DNA of 5,060 nucleotides, taken from assembly GCA_021812265.1 (NCBI GenBank), contig JAKAOI010000207.1:1-5060 (forward strand), read 5' to 3'. This DNA comes from Chloroflexota bacterium (GTDB lineage: Bacteria > Chloroflexota > Ktedonobacteria > Ktedonobacterales > JACDGC01). The position numbers were made by a program, and so were the translations under genes. Under the pieces are notes generated by a model. That model was not told the DNA's origin. It saw only the letters and a program-made list of their open reading frames with translations, and ran no database searches. The stretch's first letter is position 1. Each line of letters starts with the position of its first letter. Shown here piece after piece: positions 1 to 5,060 of this stretch.

Positions 1-33
<33 letters not shown>

Positions 34-40
34 GAAGTTC

Positions 41-82
41 GTTTCTCCTTTCCGAGAAACCTTCAGGTCGGTCTCCTTTTTT
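41..82 (+). other. Alternative hairpins in the 16S 3' trailer
   Basis: GTTTCTC (41-47) and GAGAAAC (54-60) form a perfect 7-bp stem with a 6-nt loop. A competing fold pairs GAGA/ACC (54-61) with GGT/TCTC (67-75) across a short internal loop and is followed by a T-run at 77-82. Because the two stems share 54-60, only one can form at a time. The second could act as a weak first terminator; the first could be a processing or protective stem. Both are read by eye, without energy calculations. Confidence 0.4.
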
Positions 83-117
83 CCCGCTCTTCTCTCTCTC
101 TTGCCTCTCTTCCTTTT
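72..117 (+). other. Polypyrimidine tract downstream of 16S
   Basis: Of 46 bases only two are purines (G86 and G103), including a run of alternating CT at about 92-101. It lies in the rRNA trailer between the 16S end and the main terminator. It encodes nothing. Such a tract would stay single-stranded in the RNA. On DNA it is a strongly asymmetric purine/pyrimidine segment. Its function is unknown. Confidence 0.75.
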
Positions 118-154
118 AACAGTTCAGGTTTTTTTACCTAAGCTGTTTTTTTTT
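118..154 (+). terminator. Intrinsic terminator of the 16S transcript
   Basis: The arms 118-129 and 136-147 pair over 12 positions with one T-G wobble (123/142) and one C-A mismatch (125/140), closing a six-T loop. The stem is followed directly by a T-run to 154, and a second T-run lies at 158-163. This is a classic rho-independent layout on the + strand. It begins about 86 nt after the mature 16S end, so the rRNA transcript probably ends here without a 23S gene. Confidence 0.85.
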
Positions 155-294
155 GCCTTTTTTCAATCCTAAACCGTCAGCGCAACAACCACCCGCATTT
201 AATATCTGCGCTTCTGCAGCGCGCTCCGGCAAATTATAAAGGGAATTGTTCTCGCCGCAAAATATCTTTTTAGCAAGAACTATAAAAAGACAGC
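155..294. other. Intergenic stretch between converging terminators, no recognised content
   Basis: About 140 nt between the 16S terminator and the terminator of the minus-strand genes. I see no tRNA, promoter pair or repeat. A 66-codon minus-strand frame crosses it, but it begins inside the neighbouring terminator, lacks a ribosome binding site and resembles no family I know. GC-rich short self-complementary bits occur at about 208-227 (GCGC...GCGC) and look incidental. Confidence 0.6.
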
Positions 295-322
295 AATAAA
301 AAAGGGAGCTTTCGCCCCCTTT
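295..322 (-). terminator. Intrinsic terminator after the small anchored-protein gene
   Basis: On the minus strand AAAGGGGGC (322-314) pairs with GCTCCCTTT (309-301) in a 9-bp stem with one G-T wobble and a GAAA tetraloop. It is followed by six T (303-298), then ATT. It begins 33 nt after the stop codon at 356 and is a strong rho-independent terminator. With the facing terminator at 118-154 it separates the rRNA transcript from the protein genes. Confidence 0.92.
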
Positions 323-355
323 ACTGAGATACAAAATATCTCTAACCCATTTGTG

Positions 356-895
356 TTATTTCAAGACTTCAACTTGAATAGTCCATGATCCTTCGCTGGT
401 AACATCTAAATATACACGCCCTCCTTGGTATTCATTCGTCGTTCCTGTCGTGTTGCTGCTCTGACATATTGTATTTATTGCGCCAAAATCTAATGGTGTT
501 GTATCAGGATTATCAACATCAGCCATCAAGTTGTACTGGCCGCCAAATGAAGAACTGGGATCACAAGACCAAACTATACGCCACGAATCAGGTGTATTAA
601 ACAAAGATGTTTTCTCATCACCATTGCCGGTGAATGTTTGAACCACCGTCCATACCGGTGTGTGTGTCGCAGTCGCTGTGGGCGCCGGTGGATGTGTTGC
701 AGTCGCTGTTGAATTTGGTGATGTAGTTTTTTGGGATTTCTGTGTTTGATTGGTTGTATTGGCGTTCGTCTGTCCAGATGTGTTTCCGGTATTTGCATTG
801 CTTTCTACTGAGCCGACTATTCCAATGATTACAAAAACCAACGTTGCAATCAGCCATACCGGCATTGTAATTTTTTGAACTAGAAATTTTCTCAT
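356..895 (-). CDS. Small membrane-anchored protein with Thr/Pro linker and conserved beta-type C-terminal domain; function unknown
   Basis: 179 residues from the ATG at 893-895. That start has GGAG six bases upstream; the frame is open to an ATG at 961 and another at 907, neither with a Shine-Dalgarno. Layout: short basic N-terminus (MRKFLVQK), one hydrophobic helix at about 11-31 (anchor or uncleaved signal), a low-complexity Asn/Thr/Gln/Pro linker at about 32-80 with a repeated TATATH unit, and a compact domain at 81-179. That domain has W82, FTGNG (88-92), WRIVWSC (105-111), two cysteines (C111, C144) that could form a disulfide outside the cell, GGRVYLDV (158-165) and GSWTIQV (169-175). 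The spacing of W, G and C suggests a beta-sandwich. I recall similar stalked proteins from Chloroflexota, but no function is known to me. It lies 96 nt after the GH36 gene, behind an inverted repeat, and has its own terminator. Confidence 0.85.
   Translation of the reverse strand: MRKFLVQKITMPVWLIATLVFVIIGIVGSVESNANTGNTSGQTNANTTNQTQKSQKTTSPNSTATATHPPAPTATATHTPVWTVVQTFTGNGDEKTSLFNTPDSWRIVWSCDPSSSFGGQYNLMADVDNPDTTPLDFGAINTICQSSNTTGTTNEYQGGRVYLDVTSEGSWTIQVEVLK
655..710 (-). repeat. 30-bp tandem duplication in the linker-coding region
   Basis: Positions 655-680 and 685-710 match at a 30-bp period. CCGGTG and GTGT are shared, as is GCAGTCGCTGT; only a few bases differ. It encodes two copies of a ten-residue unit, TATATHPPAP then TATATHTPVW. 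The repeat lengthens the extracytoplasmic stalk and is the kind of sequence that changes copy number between strains. Confidence 0.75.
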
Positions 896-984
896 AACAC
901 ACTCCATTGTTTTTTCTTGCGGAAATGATTTCCTACAAGTATATTCTATCCGTCGTCGCAAATAACGGAAATGGAGTGTGTTAT
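894..984 (-). promoter_or_regulatory. 15-bp inverted repeat hiding the start site of the small gene
   Basis: ATAACACACTCCATT (894-908) is repeated as its exact reverse complement at 970-984, with 61 nt between. On the minus strand the downstream arm holds the Shine-Dalgarno GGAG (905-902) and the first two bases of the start codon (895-894). The upstream arm begins 8 nt after the GH36 stop. A transcript reading through from the GH36 gene contains both arms and could form a 15-bp stem that blocks ribosome entry. A transcript started within the loop has only the downstream arm. The repeat is seen directly; the regulatory reading is inference. Confidence 0.6.
921..943 (-). promoter_or_regulatory. 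Possible promoter -10 with adjacent dyad, upstream of the small gene
   Basis: On the minus strand TATACT (943-938) matches five of six bases of the -10 consensus. No good -35 lies 16-18 bp upstream (only GTTATT-like sequence), so a promoter is tentative. GGAAATGATTTCC (921-933) is a perfect 6-bp dyad around one central base, just downstream of that -10, where an operator or start-site hairpin would sit. Both lie in the loop of the 15-bp inverted repeat. Confidence 0.3.
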
Positions 985-991
985 TTATTGG

Positions 992-3115
992 TTAATCAAT
1001 TTGTTTGATGATGATTATATCGCTTTGATATGGGCCGCGCTTCGGCAAGGCTTGTTCTACACCTATATGCATTAAATAGGAGCCGCTGCGTATATATTCT
1101 GCCGCGCCGCTCTGTTTTACCGCATATAACTTGTTCTCCGCTAAATCACACAGCCGAATTGGCGGAATAGAAGTTCCATACGCCGTATGTTTGCGAAATA
1201 AAAACAACGCTATTTCTTTTTTATACGCGCATTGAATGGCTGAAATACCGGATTTCCAAGAACAAAGCAACGTAAAATTCCCATTTTGGGCAATATTCCG
1301 TACAGTATTTTTATAGAACTCTACCGCGGATTGCAATTCAAAATAATCTGTCTCAGATAAACGATCGATTGCAGCGCCTATAGCCATATTGCCGAGCATA
1401 GCGGCGTGCGCGCGAAACCGCATAGGAATTTGTGATCGTGTTAGAAAATTTGGCGCATCAGTTACCCAATTTTGCATGACCCGACCGGGTAAATAGCGCA
1501 TATATCCTTCAAACATCGTCAACCTGTCATCCGCATCGGTATTATCACTCAGCCACACCTGATCGGCCCGACGCAATATTTCATAATCAATACGGCCGCC
1601 GCCGCTGGCGCACGATTCTATGCGCAACTGCGGAAACACAATGCGCAGGCGATCCATTATTTCATATACCGCCAAAGTGTGCCGAATCCAAATCTCTTTG
1701 CCAAGCTCGGGGTGTTCCGGCCAGCCGGGTTCGCTGATAGGCCGATTCATATCCCATTTCATATAATCTACTGTGTTTTGCCCAATCAACGCCACTAATT
1801 GCGCATAGATATATTCTTTCACATCATTTCGGCACATATTCAACACTAACTGATTGCGCGACTCACTTCTGCGCCGCCCGGCGTAATGATACACCCATTC
1901 CGGATGGGCGCGATATAAATCACTATCCGGATTCACCATTTCCGGCTCAACCCAAATACCAAATTGCATGCCGAGTTCATGCGCGCGCTGAGCTAATAGC
2001 CGCACACCATTGGGAAATTTTACAGGGTCTGCTGTCCAGTCTCCCAATCCCGCATGATCGGAATTGCGGCCGCAAAACCAGCCATCATCCATTACAAAAA
2101 GCTCGGCGCCCAAATCTGCTGCCGTTTCCGCAAGCTGCATCTGCTGCTGTTCGTTTACTTGAAACGCCGCCGTTTCCCAGGAATTAAATAGTATAGGAAC
2201 GGCAGTATGTTTGTGTGTTTCCGGCAAAATATGTTCGCGCGCGTGCGACGCCAGCAATTGGCTTGCTTTGCTTTGCGAGGTGGCATAGACGCCAAAAAAT
2301 TGCGGTGTTACCCATTCTTGATCGTTTTGAAGCGTCCATTCGCTGTCAAAATCATGAACGCCCCCAGTAACGGTTATTAAATTGAATATTGATTGAGTAA
2401 CACGCATTATCCATGAGCCGCTCCAACCCAACGAAAAAGCCCAAACATTGGGACTGGTTTCACATTCCAGTAACATATATGGCGCATGCGTAAATCCGGT
2501 TATTCCCGAACGAGACTCCAGCGTCACCGTTTGCGGGGCCAATGTTGTAACATATTGCTGAACTTCTCTGCCCCACGCGCCCGCCAGCGTAGTCATTTTA
2601 ACCGGTTCCATCATCCGCGGCAAGTTCCACGCGGCAGAAAACATTCTTGTCAGAGTTATTGGCGTCGTTCCGATGTTTTTGATAATGACGCTGCGGGCAA
2701 TTACATCGTTAGCAATATCTGCTTGGTAGCGTAATGTTATCTGCAATTGCGCTATAGAATCTTCCATAAAAAGCAGCAGAACAGGGCGCTGTGAATCAGA
2801 ATCATCAATAGTGTATGCGGTATTGCGGCATTCAATGTGCCGCGAACCATCAGACAATATTGCCGCCAGCGCAATTTCGCCATAACGCATGCCGCTGTAT
2901 GTGGGATATTCTTCGGGAGAATTGCTCAGCGAAGTGTCATGAGAACTTGCAGCGGTAGACAATTGCGCATTGGGAACATCCTCAGCGCTGGATAAGCGTG
3001 CGCCCCAATAGACATTAAGCAATAATCCGTCGGCAGAGCCGATGACATATGATGTGTGCGCTGTTGTGATACACCAAAGGTTTCGCTGCTGAATGACGGT
3101 AATACCTGTATCCAT
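992..3115 (-). CDS. GH36 alpha-galactosidase
   Basis: 707 residues, the usual length of bacterial GH36 enzymes, which hydrolyse terminal alpha-1,6-galactosides (raffinose, melibiose type) with retention of configuration. An N-terminal beta-sandwich (about 1-300, with VYWG at 35-38) precedes a (beta/alpha)8 barrel at about 305-620 and a beta-rich C-terminus. Barrel motifs are intact: MDDGWF (342-347), FGIWVEPEMVNPDSDL (385-400), YMKWDMNRP (451-459) with nucleophile D455, ESCASGGGRID (500-510), and WLSDNTDA (521-528) with acid/base D524. The two catalytic residues are 69 apart, close to the family norm. No signal peptide is visible, so it is cytoplasmic. The start at 3113-3115 gives a family-typical N-terminus, but only a weak GGAA precedes it. 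It lies 21 nt after the GT9 gene, with no terminator between. The exact substrate cannot be read from sequence; no sugar transporter is nearby. Confidence 0.95.
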   Translation of the reverse strand: MDTGITVIQQRNLWCITTAHTSYVIGSADGLLLNVYWGARLSSAEDVPNAQLSTAASSHDTSLSNSPEEYPTYSGMRYGEIALAAILSDGSRHIECRNTAYTIDDSDSQRPVLLLFMEDSIAQLQITLRYQADIANDVIARSVIIKNIGTTPITLTRMFSAAWNLPRMMEPVKMTTLAGAWGREVQQYVTTLAPQTVTLESRSGITGFTHAPYMLLECETSPNVWAFSLGWSGSWIMRVTQSIFNLITVTGGVHDFDSEWTLQNDQEWVTPQFFGVYATSQSKASQLLASHAREHILPETHKHTAVPILFNSWETAAFQVNEQQQMQLAETAADLGAELFVMDDGWFCGRNSDHAGLGDWTADPVKFPNGVRLLAQRAHELGMQFGIWVEPEMVNPDSDLYRAHPEWVYHYAGRRRSESRNQLVLNMCRNDVKEYIYAQLVALIGQNTVDYMKWDMNRPISEPGWPEHPELGKEIWIRHTLAVYEIMDRLRIVFPQLRIESCASGGGRIDYEILRRADQVWLSDNTDADDRLTMFEGYMRYLPGRVMQNWVTDAPNFLTRSQIPMRFRAHAAMLGNMAIGAAIDRLSETDYFELQSAVEFYKNTVRNIAQNGNFTLLCSWKSGISAIQCAYKKEIALFLFRKHTAYGTSIPPIRLCDLAENKLYAVKQSGAAEYIRSGSYLMHIGVEQALPKRGPYQSDIIIIKQID

Positions 3116-3136
3116 GTATGTTGTTCCAATTGCAGA

Positions 3137-4417
3137 TTAAAATATATGCGCGGCGTTCAGCATTGCAGACGCGGCGGCTTCTACGGCTTCCGGAGTTATC
3201 CCTTTCATACATATGGGATTGCCAAACCGGCATTCCGCCGTATCAGATGGATCGTAGCAAGGCGCGCACCATATTTTATTCCAGATATAGCGTGTGTTTG
3301 GCCCCTGGGGGCCATATATTTCCGGATCTGTTGGGCCATGCAGCGCAAGAGTTAACGCGCCCGCAGCAGCGGCAATATGCGAAGGGCCGCTGTCGGCGCT
3401 GATAAGAATAGCGCAGCGCGCGCTGAGCGCAATCAGCTCGGTTAGTGATGTGGCGCCGGTTAAAGAAAAAACCCCGTGTTTGCTCTGCATTTTTGCAATG
3501 GCTCGTTCCGCCAAAGGCGCATCTGCTTCGGCTCCAATCAGCGCAATTGCGGCTGAAGGATATTTTGCGCGCAGTTTATCTGCCAGCGCAGCCCAATATG
3601 GAATTGGCCAACGTTTGGCTGTGCCATTGCCGGAACCTAAATGCAAAGCAATCAGCATATCAGCGGCGGCAACGCCAAACTGAGCCAAAAGCAGTTGAAG
3701 CCGCTCAATATCATCTTGCTCCGGCGTTAGAATTGCCGCGCTGGGCAGCCATTCTGGCGCATTGGGAACAGCGGCATGGATAAGCTGCAAACAATATTGT
3801 GATTCATGCTGCCGCACAGAATATCGGCCGCCGGGCAGGGAATTCGTTACAAAAAAAGGATACGCTTCTTGCGTGTATCCATACCGTTTTTCCGCGCCGG
3901 ATATCAAAGCCAATATACTGGCCCAATCTCCGCTCACACTCAACGCGAGATCATATTTTTCCGCCCGCAAAGTTTTCCGCAAACAATTTATTTCTTTCCA
4001 CACAGCAGCAGAAAACGGTTTGCTAAGCCATGAATTGGGATTGCATATGAGCACATGTGACAGATCTTTATGCCGCTGAATAAGCTGAGCGGGAGCGGGA
4101 GTGGTAAGCATATCGATTTGCGCATCGGGAAACGCTTGGCGTAATACATACACGGCAGGCAATGTCATAACAACGTCGCCGATAAAATCAACGCGAATAA
4201 CAAGAATTTTTTTTTGCTGGCTGCTTTGCTTATGAGGGCGCAATTGCCGCCACAGTTTTTCCCAAATAAATATACCCAAACCAACGCATGTGAAGAGAAA
4301 ACGCAACACTGTTTGCGCCGATTTTTTGATTATTTTTTGTGTCTGTCTCTGCGCAGAACTGCTTTTTATATATCGATAGCCATCTTCATCAAATTGCCGG
4401 CTGAATGAATCAATCAT
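3137..4417 (-). CDS. Glycosyltransferase family 9 (heptosyltransferase-like), N-terminally membrane-anchored
   Basis: 426 residues with the two-domain GT-B fold of the ADP-heptose:LPS heptosyltransferase family. The N-terminal domain opens with KILVIRVDFIGDVVMTLPA (70-88). The C-terminal nucleotide-sugar domain has ALHLGSGNGTAKRWP (257-271), LIGAEADAPLA (293-303), SADSGPSHIAAAAG (340-353), ALHGPTDPEIYGPQ (358-371) and a Cys-bearing tail (C384, C387, C396, C403). The family usually has DTGPMH where this has DSGPSH. About 70 residues precede the fold, longer than Gram-negative WaaC/WaaF, with a hydrophobic stretch at about 37-53 (FLFTCVGLGIFIW) that probably tethers the enzyme to the cytoplasmic membrane. 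No other ATG offers a shorter start; the site before it (GATACCTT) is a poor ribosome binding site, suggesting coupling to fabZ 18 nt upstream. Donor and acceptor sugars are unknown; a heptose role should not be assumed. Confidence 0.9.
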   Translation of the reverse strand: MIDSFSRQFDEDGYRYIKSSSAQRQTQKIIKKSAQTVLRFLFTCVGLGIFIWEKLWRQLRPHKQSSQQKKILVIRVDFIGDVVMTLPAVYVLRQAFPDAQIDMLTTPAPAQLIQRHKDLSHVLICNPNSWLSKPFSAAVWKEINCLRKTLRAEKYDLALSVSGDWASILALISGAEKRYGYTQEAYPFFVTNSLPGGRYSVRQHESQYCLQLIHAAVPNAPEWLPSAAILTPEQDDIERLQLLLAQFGVAAADMLIALHLGSGNGTAKRWPIPYWAALADKLRAKYPSAAIALIGAEADAPLAERAIAKMQSKHGVFSLTGATSLTELIALSARCAILISADSGPSHIAAAAGALTLALHGPTDPEIYGPQGPNTRYIWNKIWCAPCYDPSDTAECRFGNPICMKGITPEAVEAAASAMLNAAHIF

Positions 4418-4435
4418 AAGGTATCAGCGCGGCTG

Positions 4436-4870
4436 TTATGACTGAGGCGCCGGGCCAATTGCAAACATAATGGTTCCTTCAGCAACTAAAGCGCCATCTA
4501 CTGTTGCTTTTGCCTTTCCCTTGCCAAATGTTTCACGCAGCTGCAAATCTTTCATTTCCATAGTCAGCGTATCACCCGGGACTACCTGCCGGCGAAACCT
4601 CCAGCCATCAAGCCCGGTTAAAAACGCAATTCTTCCTTGGTATTCGGGTTTGCCAAGTAAATAAACCGCGCCAAGTTGTGCGCAAGCTTCTACAATCAAT
4701 ACACCAGGCATAACCGGATACTCCGGAAAATGTCCTTGAAAAAAAGGTTCATTGCCGCTTACCTGTTTATACCCATATATGCCTGTTTCAGTGATCTCGG
4801 TGACGCGATCGACCAATAAAAACGGATATCGATGGGGCAGAATTTTTTGTATTTCGGAAAAAGAGAGCAT
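4436..4870 (-). CDS. fabZ: 3-hydroxyacyl-[acyl-carrier-protein] dehydratase FabZ
   Basis: 144 residues, full length for FabZ, a cytoplasmic hot-dog-fold enzyme that dehydrates beta-hydroxyacyl-ACP to trans-2-enoyl-ACP in type II fatty acid synthesis. The signature [13 protein letters not shown] is at 11-23. [20 protein letters not shown] (46-65) contains catalytic His47 and Glu61, 14 residues apart as in characterised FabZ. Glu at the second site, with the [12 protein letters not shown] start, favours FabZ over FabA. The ATG at 4868-4870 is well supported: AGAAAGG (4885-4879) lies 8 nt upstream and pairs with the CCTTTCT of this genome's own 16S tail. It is the first gene of the probable fabZ-GT9-GH36 unit. 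The usual partners (lpxC, lpxA, lpxD or other fab genes) are absent here. The start of the gene is 106 nt from the tnpB stop. Confidence 0.97.
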   Translation of the reverse strand: MLSFSEIQKILPHRYPFLLVDRVTEITETGIYGYKQVSGNEPFFQGHFPEYPVMPGVLIVEACAQLGAVYLLGKPEYQGRIAFLTGLDGWRFRRQVVPGDTLTMEMKDLQLRETFGKGKAKATVDGALVAEGTIMFAIGPAPQS

Positions 4871-4909
4871 GAAGTATACCTTTCTGATTAATGAAATAGC
4901 TACATTTGC

Positions 4910-4939
4910 GTTATATCATGATTATGAAGGCTGTGTCTA
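4910..4939 (-). promoter_or_regulatory. Candidate promoter for fabZ, overlapping the insertion-sequence end
   Basis: Minus-strand TAGACA (4939-4934) matches five of six bases of TTGACA and TATAAC (4915-4910) five of six of TATAAT, with an 18-bp spacer. Transcription would start near 4903, leaving a leader of about 33 nt that includes the AGAAAGG ribosome binding site. The -35 lies within or at the edge of the right end of the TnpB element and the -10 in flanking DNA, so this could be a hybrid promoter made by insertion. Read by eye only. Confidence 0.5.
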
Positions 4940-4952
4940 CCGAGTGACGACT

Positions 4953-4973
4953 CCCCATGGGAAAACCCAGGGG
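4953..4973 (-). ncRNA. Right-end hairpin, probable 3' part of a TnpB omega RNA
   Basis: On the minus strand CCCCTGGG (4973-4966) pairs with CCCA-GGGG (4961-4953) around a TTTT loop, with a single unpaired T at 4957. A bulged-T hairpin at the element end is the TnpA recognition structure of IS200/IS605. The same RNA forms the scaffold of the omega RNA (reRNA) that guides TnpB, with the guide read from the flank just past the element end. A second 4-bp stem, GAGT/ACTC (4953-4942), follows. RNA boundaries are not determined; only the hairpin itself is given here. Confidence 0.6.
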
Positions 4974-4976
4974 CTT

Positions 4977-5060
4977 CTAGGACGCAAGGCCCAAGCACGC
5001 TCGTCCACGTGCCAAGATATTCAAAGCAGCATTCACATCTCTATCAAGAATCAATCCACA
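4977..5060 (-). CDS. tnpB: TnpB RNA-guided nuclease, C-terminus only (partial)
   Basis: The last 27 codons, ending at TAG (4979-4977); the gene continues past the window. The first residue is Cys in CG-L, fitting the final cysteine of the TnpB zinc ribbon. It is followed by LDRDVNAALNIL, the RuvC-III motif in which the second Asp (DRDxNAA) is the last of the three catalytic acids. A short tail, ARGRACLGLAS, follows. TnpB is the transposon-encoded ancestor of Cas12 and cuts DNA under omega RNA guidance, helping the element persist at its donor site. Whether this copy is intact cannot be judged from this fragment, but the visible catalytic motif is unbroken. It runs in the same direction as fabZ. 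Confidence 0.9.
   Translation of the reverse strand, partial: CGLILDRDVNAALNILARGRACLGLAS

Larger units (their letters stand above)
4921..5060 (-). mobile_element. Right end of an IS200/IS605-type element (partial)
   Basis: The segment holds the last codons of a tnpB gene followed by a subterminal hairpin with a bulged T, the layout of an IS200/IS605 (IS1341-like) right end. The exact end of the element is not visible without an empty site or second copy; it probably falls between about 4921 and 4945. The rest, including any tnpA and the left end, is beyond the window. IS607 elements also carry tnpB but typically lack this hairpin. Confidence 0.75.

Noticed and set aside
134..334. 66-codon minus-strand frame
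   Set aside because: It starts inside the small gene's terminator, has no ribosome binding site, crosses both terminators and resembles no family; most likely non-coding.
896..961. Upstream start of the small gene at 961 (201 residues) or at 907
   Set aside because: Neither ATG has a Shine-Dalgarno, and the added residues (MRRRIEYTCRKSF...) would place a charged stretch before the anchor. ATG 895 has GGAG at proper spacing.
987..1000. Near-palindrome at the GH36 stop codon (ATTGGTTAATCAAT) as a terminator
   Set aside because: It is AT-rich with a mismatch and no T-run; too weak to stop transcription.
2486..2734. Plus-strand open frame inside the GH36 gene
   Set aside because: It is antisense to the beta-sandwich domain of a complete enzyme, with no start signal or similarity.
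3294..3783. Long plus-strand open frames antisense to the GT9 gene
   Set aside because: They lie opposite a well-supported GT9 coding sequence, have no recognisable domains and reflect its codon bias.
3137..4417. Naming the GT9 gene waaC or waaF
   Set aside because: The family covers many donors, the N-terminus differs, and no LPS gene is nearby, so a specific heptosyltransferase symbol is not supported.
4953..4973. Right-end hairpin read as a rho-independent terminator of tnpB
   Set aside because: No T-run follows the stem on either strand (AGTCG on the minus side, CTTCTAG on the plus side), and the bulged T fits a transposon-end structure better.

Overview
The window runs from the last ~30 nt of a 16S rRNA gene (+ strand) to the 3' end of a TnpB gene (- strand). 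Between them lie four minus-strand genes. In transcription order they are fabZ, a GT9-family glycosyltransferase, a GH36 alpha-galactosidase, and a small membrane-anchored protein with a Thr/Pro-rich linker. The organism is bacterial. The 16S tail carries the anti-Shine-Dalgarno CCTCC, and the genes have matching ribosome binding sites. I favour Chloroflexota with modest confidence for two reasons. The Thr-Ala/Pro stalk followed by a W/G-rich beta-type domain resembles proteins I associate with that phylum. The 16S gene also appears to stand alone, an arrangement reported from several Chloroflexota and other lineages. No protein here fixes the taxonomy.

Positions 1-355: the 16S 3' end is followed by a small hairpin, an almost purine-free tract, and a strong intrinsic terminator at 118-154. 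No tRNA, and no start of 23S, comes before that terminator, so the 16S looks unlinked. About 140 nt without recognisable content follow. A minus-strand terminator at 295-322 then closes the converging protein-gene array.

Positions 356-991: the small anchored protein, translated from 895. A perfect 15-bp inverted repeat (894-908 / 970-984) covers its Shine-Dalgarno sequence and start codon. Read-through mRNA from the upstream alpha-galactosidase gene could fold and hide this site, while mRNA started inside the 61-nt loop could not.

Positions 992-4870: fabZ, the GT9 gene and the GH36 gene are spaced 18 and 21 nt apart and form a probable operon. FabZ supplies acyl chains, the GT9 enzyme probably adds a sugar to a membrane or envelope acceptor, and the GH36 enzyme hydrolyses alpha-galactosides in the cytoplasm. 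A common envelope-glycolipid role for the first two is possible but is inference.

Positions 4871-5060: the right end of an IS200/IS605-type element. It has the TnpB RuvC-III motif, a stop codon, and a hairpin with a bulged T, the expected location of the omega RNA. A promoter with a -35 in or beside the element end (TAGACA) and a -10 at the flank (TATAAC) points into fabZ, so the insertion may drive the operon.

The most interesting items are the start-site-sequestering inverted repeat, the stand-alone 16S with its own terminator, and the possible insertion-derived promoter upstream of fabZ. I found no CRISPR array and no clear new defence system.
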